Part shown: one piece after another, positions 23,710 through 32,134 of the stretch | Layout: each line of letters starts with the position of its first letter | Position numbering within the stretch: the stretch's first letter is position 1 | Assembly (NCBI RefSeq): GCF_020165495.1 | Contig: NZ_JAIUIE010000004.1 | Coordinates: 186,001 to 250,000, forward strand | Length of the DNA: 64,000 nt | Reading direction: 5' to 3' | Source of the DNA: Mesorhizobium sp. BR1-1-16 | Lineage (GTDB): Bacteria; Pseudomonadota; Alphaproteobacteria; Rhizobiales; Kaistiaceae | The notes under the pieces: generated by a model | The model's database searches: none | Told to the model about the DNA's origin: nothing | The model's input: only the letters and a program-made list of their open reading frames with translations | Made by a program: the position numbers and the translations under genes

Positions 23710-25098
23710 TCAATGCCGGTTCCGGCGTTCGATGCCATCGAGGAGACGGCCGAGCGGCCCGCGGGAGTAGGCGAGAGCGTGATAGATGGTGGCTGCCATG
23801 CGGCCCCAAGCCAGATAGAGGCCGGGCCACTGGCGCCGATGTGCCAAGACGAACACGCGGTGGCTCCAGAACGAAATCGAGCGGCGCGTGCGATAGATGA
23901 GCCGTCGCCGCCAGGGCAATCCGCGCGAAGTTGGAGCGACCCGTTTCACCGGCCGCAGGCGCGGAGAAAAGCGGGCCAATCGGTAGGCGAGACCTTCCCG
24001 GCGCTGGCGAAAGCCGGCCGCCTGCGTTTCGATCACGAAATCCGCATCGACGGGATCGAGCGCGAGCCGCTTGCCAGTGATCGCTTTGCGGACGATATCG
24101 CCGATTTCCGGGGAGCGGACGACCACGACATTAGTTCCCCGGCCGTCCTGGCTGTGCGGCTCGACCCAGGCATCCCCGAACGAGATGTCGGCTGTCTCGC
24201 CGACGACATCGTCGCAGAAATCACAGGCGGAATTCTGGAAAAACCCAGAGCCCCAGTCACCATCCACGAGATCCCACCAATCCCGCTCCGGTCGGCCGCC
24301 GCCATCGAGCGACAAGGCACTACGATACCAATTTGCCGGATGTTCGGGCCTTTTGACGCGATAATCGATGGCGGTCACAGCTTCCGGCTTGACGCCGATC
24401 TGCCATGCGATGCTGTCGACGAAGCGCGCACTCTTCATGTGACCGCAGAAGAGCCCTAGCGTGTGCGTGATCCGCTGGCGAAGGACATCATCCTTTTCGC
24501 GGAGCAGATTGATCGCCTTGATGAAACAAGGCACGCCGACAACCGCATAGCGACCGGGCCGGGCGAAGATCTCGGCCAATACCGGCGCCAAGTCGACGGG
24601 ATAATAGCGGGACCGTGCACCCTCTGTGATTTCGGCTTCCGAGCGCGAAATACGGTAGCGAAACAAGCCCGTTTCAGACTTGGCCGGGGATGGCACGACA
24701 TGGGCCACGCCATCGACATTCCCGAGGCGGAGAAGCTCGCAGGCGACCCAACTCACCATGCCGCCAGAACTGCCCTCCTGGCGAAACCCGCCTTCGGCCA
24801 CGGAACCGACATAGGTGGCCTCGAAACGGCCAAGCGAGGGGTCGGTGGCCGGAGAGCTTGGCCACAGCCGCTCAGCGAGTTCATCCTCGTTGGCAGAGTG
24901 GGGCGAGAACGGGCACAGCGTGTCGAAGTCCTTCGCGCCATGCCCGGTCCAATCCTGCCGAATGTCGGGGATGCGCTGGCCGAACAGGTCCCATGTCATC
25001 GCCGCGGAACCACCCGCCGCGGCGGCACAACAGCCGCATCCGCTGCAGAGTCCGGCCCCGACCATGGCGCGAGGGTTGAGGTGAGATACCGGCGTCAT
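23710..25098 (-). CDS. Coenzyme F420 hydrogenase/dehydrogenase beta-subunit-like protein
   Basis: A 462-residue flavin/iron-sulfur protein of the FrhB/FdhB family. The N-terminal Cys-rich part (GLCSGCGCCAAAAG) and the CDFCDDVVGETADISFGDAW block (second cluster and family signature) are clear, as are GGMVSWVACELLRLGNVDGV and VVGVPCFIKAINLLREK. In polysaccharide gene clusters members are often next to pyruvyl transferases, as here (4-base overlap with the PssP/CsaB-like gene at 25095). Their reaction there is not known; some are thought to reduce a sugar or lipid intermediate. The C-terminal 80 residues are Arg-rich and mildly hydrophobic. It is the last gene of the operon beginning at the inositol-phosphate synthase. 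Confidence 0.85.
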   Translation of the reverse strand: MTPVSHLNPRAMVGAGLCSGCGCCAAAAGGSAAMTWDLFGQRIPDIRQDWTGHGAKDFDTLCPFSPHSANEDELAERLWPSSPATDPSLGRFEATYVGSVAEGGFRQEGSSGGMVSWVACELLRLGNVDGVAHVVPSPAKSETGLFRYRISRSEAEITEGARSRYYPVDLAPVLAEIFARPGRYAVVGVPCFIKAINLLREKDDVLRQRITHTLGLFCGHMKSARFVDSIAWQIGVKPEAVTAIDYRVKRPEHPANWYRSALSLDGGGRPERDWWDLVDGDWGSGFFQNSACDFCDDVVGETADISFGDAWVEPHSQDGRGTNVVVVRSPEIGDIVRKAITGKRLALDPVDADFVIETQAAGFRQRREGLAYRLARFSPRLRPVKRVAPTSRGLPWRRRLIYRTRRSISFWSHRVFVLAHRRQWPGLYLAWGRMAATIYHALAYSRGPLGRLLDGIERRNRH

Positions 25099-26156
25099 CC
25101 CAGGGCCGATGCGAGATAGCGGCTTGACCGGCCGCGCAGCAGGGAAATTCGATCGTCCAGATTCGGCGGAAGCGGCGTCTCGATCAGATCGCCCAGCAAT
25201 CGCGCCGCGTCCTCGCCGGCCAGAAGTCTTTCTTCCAAGCCGAGCAGCGCCGTGAGGTCGCCAAGTTTGTTGGCCCTGTAGGTAGAGGCAATAGTGGCGA
25301 AGGGTTTGCGATTCACGATAGCGAAAACCGCGCCGTGGAAGAAATTCGTGACGACGGCAGCGGCACCGGCCATCAACGTGGCAAAGCGGTCCGGGCCGGC
25401 TTCGATCTCGTGCTTGTCAGCGAACGCGTTGCGATAGCCGACGCTGACAATGCTAAGGCCTTGCCTCGCCGCAGCCGCGCGCGTCGCCTTACCGAACCAA
25501 TCCGGAAAGCCGTGGCCATAGACGAGGAGATAGTCGGGTACGCGAGATGCAGGAGCAGCATCGTTGATTAGATCGGAAAACTGCAGGCACGGATCGAGGA
25601 CGAGATCGGCGTCGATACCCGCATCGCGGACGAGTTCAAGACTATTGGCATCGCGAACCGACACGCGGTCGAAGCGCCGCAGCCGGTCTGGCCAGGCCGG
25701 GGGAAGGCCGGAGGCAGCATCGTGATTACCAAAGCTGGCGGCGTAGGACACCAGTCGCTTCGCGCGCACGCCCTCGCCCCAGAACAGGCGGCAGCCGCCA
25801 TACCACGGATGTTGCAGGTTCCACACCTCGTCGCTGCCGACAATGACCGTATCGCAGGCGGCCATCTGTTCCGGTCGATCGAGATCGAAGCGCGGCGACA
25901 GAGGCAAGGCGGCAAAGGCCTCGAAGAAACGCCGCGTCTTAGTTGCATAGGCTTCGAGATCGCCCTTGCAATTGGGCTCCGGCAGCCGGGGTTGAAGCGC
26001 ACAGCGCCATTCGGCCCGGTTCACGGCAACGCTATCATGATCCAGCAGAACCGCATCGCGGCCCTGAGCACCAATACCTTCCACGAGGCAGCGCGCCTGC
26101 CAATAGGACCCATAATTGACGCAGCGATGAAAGGTGAGGACCCCGATCCTGGACAT
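25095..26156 (-). CDS. Polysaccharide pyruvyl transferase family protein
   Basis: A 353-residue member of the pyruvyl transferase (CsaB/WcaK) GT-B-like family, which adds a pyruvate ketal from PEP to a sugar residue. Features are the opening RIGVLTFHRCVNYGSYWQAR (NYG..), VIVGSDEVWNLQHPWYGG, the central VSVRDANSLELV (R.S.R..S-type), LDPCLQFSD, and VVTNFFHGAVFAIVNRKPF (F..RFHG-like: 'TNFFHGAVFA'). Start chosen at ATG 26156; the open frame above it overlaps the glycosidase-like gene's end and shows no family pattern. It pairs with the F420-hydrogenase-beta-like protein, a partnership frequent in surface glycan clusters. Acceptor sugar unknown. Confidence 0.85.
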   Translation of the reverse strand: MSRIGVLTFHRCVNYGSYWQARCLVEGIGAQGRDAVLLDHDSVAVNRAEWRCALQPRLPEPNCKGDLEAYATKTRRFFEAFAALPLSPRFDLDRPEQMAACDTVIVGSDEVWNLQHPWYGGCRLFWGEGVRAKRLVSYAASFGNHDAASGLPPAWPDRLRRFDRVSVRDANSLELVRDAGIDADLVLDPCLQFSDLINDAAPASRVPDYLLVYGHGFPDWFGKATRAAAARQGLSIVSVGYRNAFADKHEIEAGPDRFATLMAGAAAVVTNFFHGAVFAIVNRKPFATIASTYRANKLGDLTALLGLEERLLAGEDAARLLGDLIETPLPPNLDDRISLLRGRSSRYLASALG

Positions 26157-26163
26157 GGCGCGA

Positions 26164-27114
26164 TCACATGGACAGGGCCACGCCACCGGCCGCCGCGTTT
26201 TCGCTTCGGACGGGAGACACGGCGGCAGTGGGCGCATAGCGATCGATCATCGTCCGGCAGAATTCCGCGAACTCGTCCGCGACAAGCGGCGCGCTGGTGT
26301 GATGCGGCATCCAGCCGCGATGCGCGGGCGTGAAGCAGAAAGTGACTGTGACGTCAAAATCGGTCAGCGCCTCCATCTGGCGATCGAACCAATCGAGAGC
26401 GTTCGGTCGGAAGCTGTCGGCCCAGGAAAGGCCGGTGCGCAGATAGCGGACGCCGAGGCGCTTCATCCAATCGACCGCCGCATCGAGGCGCGGGTCCTCG
26501 AAATGAAACCACTGCACCAGTCCGACCTGCGGCGTGCAGCTGGCGAAGACTTCCAGCGCCGGCTTCGGCGATCCATCCTCGCGCAGCAGTCCCATATAGA
26601 AATGCCGGTAATAGGAAGAGCCTTCCGCCTCGCGGTGGCGTGTCGTCGCCTGCCAGGATTGGGGCAGATCGTAGAGGCTGTACCAATGGATCCGCGGCGC
26701 ACGGCCAATCAAGAGGTCGGCCGTCCGCTTCATGCCCCAGGCCTGAACCTCCTCGGAGCCGAAGCTCGAAACGCCAACTTCGCTGACCCAGACCGGGAGT
26801 TCCGTCGCTTCGCCGATCTCGACCAGTTTGCGCGGCCATTCGTCGATCTGCCAGAGATTCCAGTCGAGCGGAAAGCCGTGCACCGCGATGGCGTCGAGAT
26901 GATCAAGGACGCCCAGCCCCTTCAAGCGCGCGATGAAGAGCGGATCGATCGGCGAAATGCCGCCGAGGACGCGAGTCACCGCTGGATTGGCCCCAGCAAT
27001 CGCCTCGGCGGCGAGGATCGTCATTTCAGCGAAGCGGCTCCAGTCGAGATCGATTTCCGGATCCCAGTGCGACTTGTTGTTGGGCTCGTTCCAAATCATC
27101 GCTGCTTCGATCAT
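26164..27114 (-). CDS. Clan-A glycosidase-like protein, apparently circularly permuted
   Basis: A 316-residue protein with the residues of a clan-A beta-glycosidase (GH39/GH5-like). The acid/base motif WNEPNNKSHW is at residues 8-17, DAIAVHGFPLDW near 75, and the nucleophile Glu in LPVWVSEVGVSSF near 110. What is normally the start of the barrel comes after these: from residue about 200 the chain reads VDWMKRLGVRYLRTGLSWAD, FDVTVTFCFTPAHRGW and DEFAEFCRTMIDRYA, the beta-1 to beta-3 segment that should precede the NEP motif. The gene overlaps the methyltransferase before it by 4 bases (ATGA) and is 7 bases from the pyruvyl transferase. No signal peptide. It may trim or transfer a sugar on a cytosolic glycan. 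Confidence 0.75.
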   Translation of the reverse strand: MIEAAMIWNEPNNKSHWDPEIDLDWSRFAEMTILAAEAIAGANPAVTRVLGGISPIDPLFIARLKGLGVLDHLDAIAVHGFPLDWNLWQIDEWPRKLVEIGEATELPVWVSEVGVSSFGSEEVQAWGMKRTADLLIGRAPRIHWYSLYDLPQSWQATTRHREAEGSSYYRHFYMGLLREDGSPKPALEVFASCTPQVGLVQWFHFEDPRLDAAVDWMKRLGVRYLRTGLSWADSFRPNALDWFDRQMEALTDFDVTVTFCFTPAHRGWMPHHTSAPLVADEFAEFCRTMIDRYAPTAAVSPVRSENAAAGGVALSM

Positions 27115-27926
27115 GCGGGAACTCCCATCGGCAGGCTGGGTATGGCGACGCCATGGGGTCGCTCTGCAAGGCCGCAGAAATAGACTTCCTCTTCAGGATG
27201 ACCATGAATGGCAAAGCCGGCGCTCCGAAGCATGGCCTCGGCGCAACAGCGATTGGGCAGCCACCAGTTCGTCGGATCGCCCGCATAGCGGTGTTCGACG
27301 AAATGCAGTTTCGGGTAGCGGGGATCTTCGAAGATGTCGGCGCGGCGGAAGTCGTAGTCGCCATCCAGATCGACGAGATCGGGCGAACCGCGCTGCATCG
27401 ACTGGAAGACCAGGAGATCGCCGACGACATGCTCGCGCAGAAGGTCGAGAGCGAGGAGCGGATGTCTTAGATGATAGAGCACGCCCATGAATAGGACGAT
27501 GTCGAACCGTTCGCGAAGCGCCCCGATCTCGTAGACCGACATTTTCCGGAATTCGACCGAGATGCCCGTCGCGTCGGCGGCGAAGCGTGCCTGCGAGAGA
27601 TAGCGATCGTCGAAATCGATGCCGAGCACCCGCGACGCACCGCGCCGCTTCATTTCGATCGAATAGAAACCCGCGTTGCATCCGATATCGAGCACGGTCT
27701 TGCCCGTTAGATCCTCCGGGATCGAGCCCGCGAACTTCCGCCACTTGATAAAGGGATAGTTCCCGAGGAAGTGCTCCGGAGCCGTCCAGACCCCGCCGAT
27801 ATCCATGTTGTGAAACCAGGGGCCAAGTTCGCGAATGCGCGCGCTGATGGCTTCACGGCCATTGCCATCGGCGTTCATTCTCTCGGATCGCCGCGCTGCG
27901 GCATCCCGTTGCGGCCTACCGTCCAT
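27111..27926 (-). CDS. SAM-dependent methyltransferase (TIGR04290/Rta_06860-like)
   Basis: A 271-residue class I methyltransferase. The SAM motif is TVLDIGCNAGFYSIEMKRRG, followed by VLGIDFDDRYLSQARFAAD, FDIVLFMGVLYHLRHPLLAL (post-II 'GvLYHL.hP' form shared with CmoB-type enzymes) and a C-terminal part with WWLPNRCCAEAMLRSAGF. The sequence fits the glycan-linked TIGR04290 group as I remember it. It starts two bases after the stop of the phosphatase gene and overlaps the glycosidase-like gene. The substrate is presumably a sugar or cyclitol of the product made by this operon. An alternative start at 27878 exists. Confidence 0.83.
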   Translation of the reverse strand: MDGRPQRDAAARRSERMNADGNGREAISARIRELGPWFHNMDIGGVWTAPEHFLGNYPFIKWRKFAGSIPEDLTGKTVLDIGCNAGFYSIEMKRRGASRVLGIDFDDRYLSQARFAADATGISVEFRKMSVYEIGALRERFDIVLFMGVLYHLRHPLLALDLLREHVVGDLLVFQSMQRGSPDLVDLDGDYDFRRADIFEDPRYPKLHFVEHRYAGDPTNWWLPNRCCAEAMLRSAGFAIHGHPEEEVYFCGLAERPHGVAIPSLPMGVPA

Positions 27927-27928
27927 GA

Positions 27929-28525
27929 CTACACACCCTCATTCATCCGCAGGAGCTTCGAGCCCCAACTTCCCATTGCGATCGTCGTGATCGACGCCGG
28001 ATCAATCTCGAAGCGAAAAAGGCTATCCGGCTGCAGGCCAAGCACGTCGCAGACCGCACATTTGATTACGTCGGCGTGGCTGACGAGCACGACGCTTTCG
28101 CCCGGGTGACGTTCCGCGGCGACCCGCATGGCGCGGCTCACACGTTTGCGGACATGTTCCATGCTCTCTCCCGTCGGCGTCGTGGCAATGCCGCGCTCTT
28201 CGTTCCACCGACGCCACGCCGGGTCGCCGTTGAGTTCCTCGAACGTCTTGCCCGACCAGTCCCCGAAGTCGACCTCGTCAAGATCGTCATCGATATCGAT
28301 CGGGGCCATGATGGTCGCCGAGGAGATGGCGGCCGCAGTTTGTTGCGTGCGCGTCTGAGGGCTCGACGTGATCGAACCGAAGCGCTCGTTCCTCATCCGT
28401 TCCGCCAAGCGTCCGGCCTGCGCCAATCCATCCGGCCCAAGCACCACGCCCTTGCTGCGGCCCGCCAGATAGCTGCCCAGCGCATCATGCGCCGCGTGGC
28501 GAACGAGATAGACCACGGTCGTCAT
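27929..28525 (-). CDS. Histidine-phosphatase (phosphoglycerate-mutase-like) protein
   Basis: A 198-residue histidine phosphatase superfamily enzyme. The active-site RHA motif is in [20 protein letters not shown] (RHG-like; the catalytic His is residue 10), the second motif R..QTA is [13 protein letters not shown], the acid is in [18 protein letters not shown], and the second His in [20 protein letters not shown]. It most likely removes phosphate from a small metabolite; in this setting inositol-1-phosphate or a sugar phosphate made by the adjacent synthase is an attractive but unproved substrate. Its ATG overlaps the stop of the inositol-phosphate synthase gene by four bases. Confidence 0.85.
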   Translation of the reverse strand: MTTVVYLVRHAAHDALGSYLAGRSKGVVLGPDGLAQAGRLAERMRNERFGSITSSPQTRTQQTAAAISSATIMAPIDIDDDLDEVDFGDWSGKTFEELNGDPAWRRWNEERGIATTPTGESMEHVRKRVSRAMRVAAERHPGESVVLVSHADVIKCAVCDVLGLQPDSLFRFEIDPASITTIAMGSWGSKLLRMNEGV

Positions 28526-29622
28526 TCAGCGGCGTCTCTCAGGCGTTCGTCGCCGGCAATGAAGTCAGCTGTCTGCCGACGTGCCTCGTCATCCGTGAAC
28601 TGGACGGGGGGAGACTTCATGAAATAGGCGGATGGGCCGATAAGGGCGCCAGCGAGGCCACGATCAAGGCCGAGTTTCGCACAACGAATGGCGTCGATGA
28701 CAACGCCGGCCGAGTTCGGCGAATCCCAGACCTCGAGCTTCAGCTCCACATTGAGCGGGACGCCGCCGAAGGTGGTCCCTTCGAGGCGGATATGAGCCCA
28801 TTTGCGGTCGGTGAGCCACGGCACATGATCGCTTGGACCGACATGGACGTTGTCGGCGGCAAGCGGAACGTCAAGCTGGCTGGTGACCGCACGTGTTTTG
28901 GACAATTTCTTCGACTGCAGGCGCTCTCGTTCCAGCATGTTCAGAAAATCGGCATTGCCGCCGAAGTTGAGCTGGTAGGTCCGATCGAGCCGCACGCCTC
29001 GCTCCCGGAAGAGATTGGCAAGCAGCCGGTGGATGATGGTCGCGCCGACCTGGCTCTTGATGTCGTCGCCAATGATCGGCAGGCCGCGCTGCTCGAAACG
29101 ACGCCGCCACTCGGCATCCGAGGCAATGAAGGATGGGATGCAATTGACCATCGCGCAGCCGGCCTGCAGGGCCTCCTCGGCGTAATGCGCCGTCGCCGCA
29201 TCCGAGCCGACGGGCAGGTAGGAGACGAGGATCTCGGCGCCGCTGTCGCGAAGCACCTCCGCCACATCGACCGACGGCTCGCCCGACTCTTCGATCACTT
29301 CCGAGAGATAGCGGCCGAGGCCGTCGAAGGTCGGGCCGCGCCGAACCGTTACTCCTGCCGGCTCGACATCCGAGAAGCGAACTGTGTTGTTTGGCGCCTC
29401 GAACACCGCCTCGGAGAGGTCGCGACCGACCTTGGCGGTCGTCACGTCGAAGGCACAGACGATCTCGATATCTTCGGGCCGATAGCCGCCTAGATCGACA
29501 TGCATCAGCCCCGGAACGGGCTCGTTGCCTTCGATACCCCGATAGAAACTGAGCCCCTGCACCAGGGAAGAGGCACAATTTCCGACACCGACGATGCCGA
29601 CCCTTATCGCTTTGCCTGCCAT
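28522..29622 (-). CDS. ino1: Myo-inositol-1-phosphate synthase
   Basis: A 366-residue NAD-dependent synthase that turns glucose 6-phosphate into 1D-myo-inositol 3-phosphate. The Rossmann start is [17 protein letters not shown]; then [69 protein letters not shown] (the K..GAT active-site motif), [20 protein letters not shown] and [20 protein letters not shown]. It is the bacterial/archaeal short type. The ATG at 29622 follows AGGTGAG and lies 28 bases after the EcfG-type -10 element. It heads a six-gene operon and supplies inositol phosphate for either a compatible solute or a cyclitol-containing glycan or lipid. Confidence 0.9.
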   Translation of the reverse strand: MAGKAIRVGIVGVGNCASSLVQGLSFYRGIEGNEPVPGLMHVDLGGYRPEDIEIVCAFDVTTAKVGRDLSEAVFEAPNNTVRFSDVEPAGVTVRRGPTFDGLGRYLSEVIEESGEPSVDVAEVLRDSGAEILVSYLPVGSDAATAHYAEEALQAGCAMVNCIPSFIASDAEWRRRFEQRGLPIIGDDIKSQVGATIIHRLLANLFRERGVRLDRTYQLNFGGNADFLNMLERERLQSKKLSKTRAVTSQLDVPLAADNVHVGPSDHVPWLTDRKWAHIRLEGTTFGGVPLNVELKLEVWDSPNSAGVVIDAIRCAKLGLDRGLAGALIGPSAYFMKSPPVQFTDDEARRQTADFIAGDERLRDAAE

Positions 29623-29649
29623 CTGCACTCACCTCATGGTCTGCCCCCG

Positions 29650-29674
29650 AACAGGAGGCCGGCAGCTTTGTTCC
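29650..29674 (-). promoter_or_regulatory. EcfG-type stress promoter (possibly bidirectional)
   Basis: On the minus strand GGAAC (29674-29670), 17 bases beginning AAAGCTGCC, GTT (29652-29650), aimed at the inositol-phosphate synthase at 29622. On the plus strand the same bases read CGAAC-N17-GTT, one base off consensus, aimed at the gene at 29765, so weak divergent activity is conceivable. Confidence 0.8.
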
Positions 29675-29764
29675 AAACACCGCACGCTTTCCCACGCCCG
29701 CATGGATCAAAAGATCGGCGCGGCGGTTCGGGACGATCGAGACTGACTGGGAGGAAGGACAGTC

Positions 29765-31504
29765 ATGATTGTGTACGGCGACGCGGAGCGATCCGAATGG
29801 TCCGGCACCGTCCGCGACGACGTGGTCGCCGGACTCTGCAGTCTCGGTGGCGGCGAATTCGGCCGAACAGAGCACGACGCCGTCGTGGAAACGTTCATCC
29901 GCTCCGGAGAACTTCTCCAAGGCCTTGCCGACGCCGAGCTTGCGCAGCGAGGCTTCGACGCGGATTCGCCGCTTCAAGAGCGCGCGGCCAAACTTCTGCT
30001 GCTCCTGGCTCGTCTGGTCGATCAGTCAGCCCGCGGCGCGCCTGATATGACGCAGCTTGCGGCAGCCAAGGCGCTCGCCTCCTCGATACCGCCGGACATC
30101 CTTCTCAAGACCCGGCGCTGCGAAGGGTATGCCCATTACGCGTTGATGCCGGAAGCGTATCTCGCGGCGGCGCGAGCATCCGGGCTGCCGCCGGATACGC
30201 TCGTTATCGGCCTGCGCAGCATCGGCACGAGCCTGGGCGCTCTGGTCGCAGCTGCGCTCGGAGCTGCGCCTGCCATCACGCTTCGTCCGGGTGGAGCGCC
30301 GTTCGAGCGGAGAATTCGGGCCGACCCTGCCCTGCTTGCGGGGGCCGCGGCCACTGGAAGGCCGGTCGCCGTTGTCGACGAAGGCCCCGGTCTTTCAGGC
30401 TCATCGCTCGCAGCGGCGGCTCAGTGGTTGCTGGACAATGGTGTGCGGCGGCAACGGATCATCTTCTTCTGTGGCCATAATGGTGAGCCCGGTTCAGCGG
30501 CATCCGAGAGGACACGTGCACTCTGGGCCGGTATTGTCCGCCACAGCGCGGCTGAACATGATGTCATCAGACATTCCGAGGGCCTGGAGCGCTGGATCCG
30601 CCCGCTCGTCGGGATCCAACTGGGGCCGCCGCTGGCGTTCTACAGCGGGTCCACGCCATCGAGAAAACAGGCCCGGGATATTCGGTTCGAGCGGCTCAAA
30701 TTCATCGTCAAATCAGAGACCGGCACTTACCTCGTCAGATTCGCCGGGCTTGGTGCACTCGGACGGCAAAAACATGCTGATGCGGTCGCGCTTGAAAAGG
30801 CCGGTTTTGGGCCGGAGACGATCGGCCTTTGCAGGGGCTTTCTTGTGCAGCGGTGGGTTACCGGCGAACCTCCTGATCGCATGCAGCCCGATTTCGTCAC
30901 TCAACTCGGCAACTACCTTGCGTTCCGCGCGCGCCACTTTCCGGATCGCCAAATCGGCGCCTCGCCGGATGTGCTCCGCGAGATGTCCATCCACAATGTC
31001 GGTGTCGCCCTGGGCCGCGACGCTGCCTATGCCGTCGCGATGAGGCTACTCGATCTGACGGAGCCAGGCATGGAGCCTCGCCCGGTCCGAGTGGATGGAA
31101 GGCTCCATGCGTGGGAGTGGCTTCGTCATCGCGACAGGATCGTGAAGCTCGACGCGGTCGACCATTGGGCAGGACATGATCTCGTCGGCTGCCAGGACAT
31201 CGCCTGGGATATCGCCGGTGCTTCGGTCGAGCTGGGCCTTGGCCCTGCCGAGCGCGCGCGCATCATGCTGGCGGTCGCCCGAGGCGGCGCGGCACCGCGC
31301 GCAGCCCTCGTCGACAGTCTCCGCATCTGCTACTGCGCCTTTCAGCTCGGTCTCTGGACCACCGCCGTCGCCGTGGACCTGTGGGGACAGACGATAAACC
31401 GACGCCGCGCCGGACTCTATGCCGCGCTGCTCACGGGCTGTTCCTCATCCTCGGTAAGGCGTCCCGGCGGGAAGGAACTTACCTTTCGCCGCCGCATTGA
31501 CTGA
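29765..31504 (+). CDS. Phosphoribosyltransferase-like/kinase-like fusion protein
   Basis: A 579-residue soluble protein I cannot name. Residues about 115-290 resemble a phosphoribosyltransferase fold: TLVIGLRSIGTSLGALVAAA (PPi-loop-like) and VAVVDEGPGLSGSSLAAA at 201-218 (PRPP-loop-like '..VVDE....SG.SL'). Residues about 305-500 resemble a small-molecule kinase of the APH type: RLKFIVKSETGTYLVRFAGL (nucleotide-binding strands with Lys), RVDGRLHAWEWLRHRDRIVK (HxD-like loop, here H-x-W) and LDAVDHWAGHDLVGCQDIAW (metal-binding D and D-I-A). Thus some catalytic residues may be changed. The ATG has GGGAGGAAGGACAGTC before it. It is divergent from ino1 and 27 bases upstream of the EcfG-like sigma factor. 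Confidence 0.6.
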   Translation: MIVYGDAERSEWSGTVRDDVVAGLCSLGGGEFGRTEHDAVVETFIRSGELLQGLADAELAQRGFDADSPLQERAAKLLLLLARLVDQSARGAPDMTQLAAAKALASSIPPDILLKTRRCEGYAHYALMPEAYLAAARASGLPPDTLVIGLRSIGTSLGALVAAALGAAPAITLRPGGAPFERRIRADPALLAGAAATGRPVAVVDEGPGLSGSSLAAAAQWLLDNGVRRQRIIFFCGHNGEPGSAASERTRALWAGIVRHSAAEHDVIRHSEGLERWIRPLVGIQLGPPLAFYSGSTPSRKQARDIRFERLKFIVKSETGTYLVRFAGLGALGRQKHADAVALEKAGFGPETIGLCRGFLVQRWVTGEPPDRMQPDFVTQLGNYLAFRARHFPDRQIGASPDVLREMSIHNVGVALGRDAAYAVAMRLLDLTEPGMEPRPVRVDGRLHAWEWLRHRDRIVKLDAVDHWAGHDLVGCQDIAWDIAGASVELGLGPAERARIMLAVARGGAAPRAALVDSLRICYCAFQLGLWTTAVAVDLWGQTINRRRAGLYAALLTGCSSSSVRRPGGKELTFRRRID

Positions 31505-31531
31505 GTCTTCAATGCGGCCCGGGAGACGGAC

Positions 31532-32107
31532 TTGTCCTTTGGAACCCATCTCAGACAAACCGGTGCGGAGTCTGTGGTCGAGTTGATTCCTGCGTTGCGA
31601 GCGTTCGCGCGATCCTTCTACCGCGATACGAACGATGCGGATGATCTGGTCCAGGAGACCCTGACCAAGGCTATTGCCAATCTGGACAGGTATGAGGAGG
31701 GAACGCGCCTCAAATCGTGGCTTTTCACGATCATGCGCAACACCTTCTATACCAGAATTCGCCTCTCGCGGCGCGAGGCCCCCGGGGCCGCGGACTGCGT
31801 CTCGTCGCAGCCTGTCGTCAAAGCCTCGCAGGAATGGACTTTGCGCGGGCAGGAGGTCCAGGCCGCGATTGACCGCCTTTCTCCCGCGCACCGCGAAGTG
31901 CTTCTGCTGATCGGCATGCAGGGCGTCAGCTACGAGGAAGCGGCCGAAATTTGTGGCTGTGCAATGGGTACCGTGAAGAGCCGCCTCAATCGGGCCCGCG
32001 CCACGTTGCTGGAAATGCTGGGCGAAGATTCCGCCGGGACCCTGGTGGAAACCTCTGAATGGCTCGCCGAGAACGCCACCGGCGCCAGCGCCTCCCACAG
32101 ACGCTGA
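31532..32107 (+). CDS. EcfG-type (ECF15) RNA polymerase sigma factor
   Basis: A 191-residue ECF sigma factor starting at TTG 31532 (GGGAG at eight bases). Region 2 is IPALRAFARSFYRDTNDADD then LVQETLTKAIANLDRYEEGT and LKSWLFTIMRNTFYTRIR, which binds the -10 element; region 4 is IDRLSPAHREVLLLIGMQGV then SYEEAAEICGCAMGTVKSRL, which binds the GGAAC -35. The sequence follows EcfG, the alphaproteobacterial general stress factor, closely, including the AAEICG-GTVKSR helix. It has no adjacent nepR/phyR pair; so it may be one of several EcfG paralogs. An imperfect site GGAAC-N17-ATT lies in the 3' end of the preceding gene (31474-31498). It is the most likely reader of the 15 promoters in the window. 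Confidence 0.85.
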   Translation: MSFGTHLRQTGAESVVELIPALRAFARSFYRDTNDADDLVQETLTKAIANLDRYEEGTRLKSWLFTIMRNTFYTRIRLSRREAPGAADCVSSQPVVKASQEWTLRGQEVQAAIDRLSPAHREVLLLIGMQGVSYEEAAEICGCAMGTVKSRLNRARATLLEMLGEDSAGTLVETSEWLAENATGASASHRR

Positions 32108-32134
32108 CGAAGAGCGCTATGCGCGCCCCGCCCA

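Noticed and set aside
23011-24459. A 482-residue plus-strand frame opposite the MDR dehydrogenase and F420-beta-like genes
   Set aside because: Antisense shadow across several well-supported minus-strand genes and a promoter.
31474-31498. GGAAC-N17-ATT before the sigma gene as an EcfG promoter
   Set aside because: One base off in the -10 and inside the preceding coding sequence; kept only as a remark, not as a feature.
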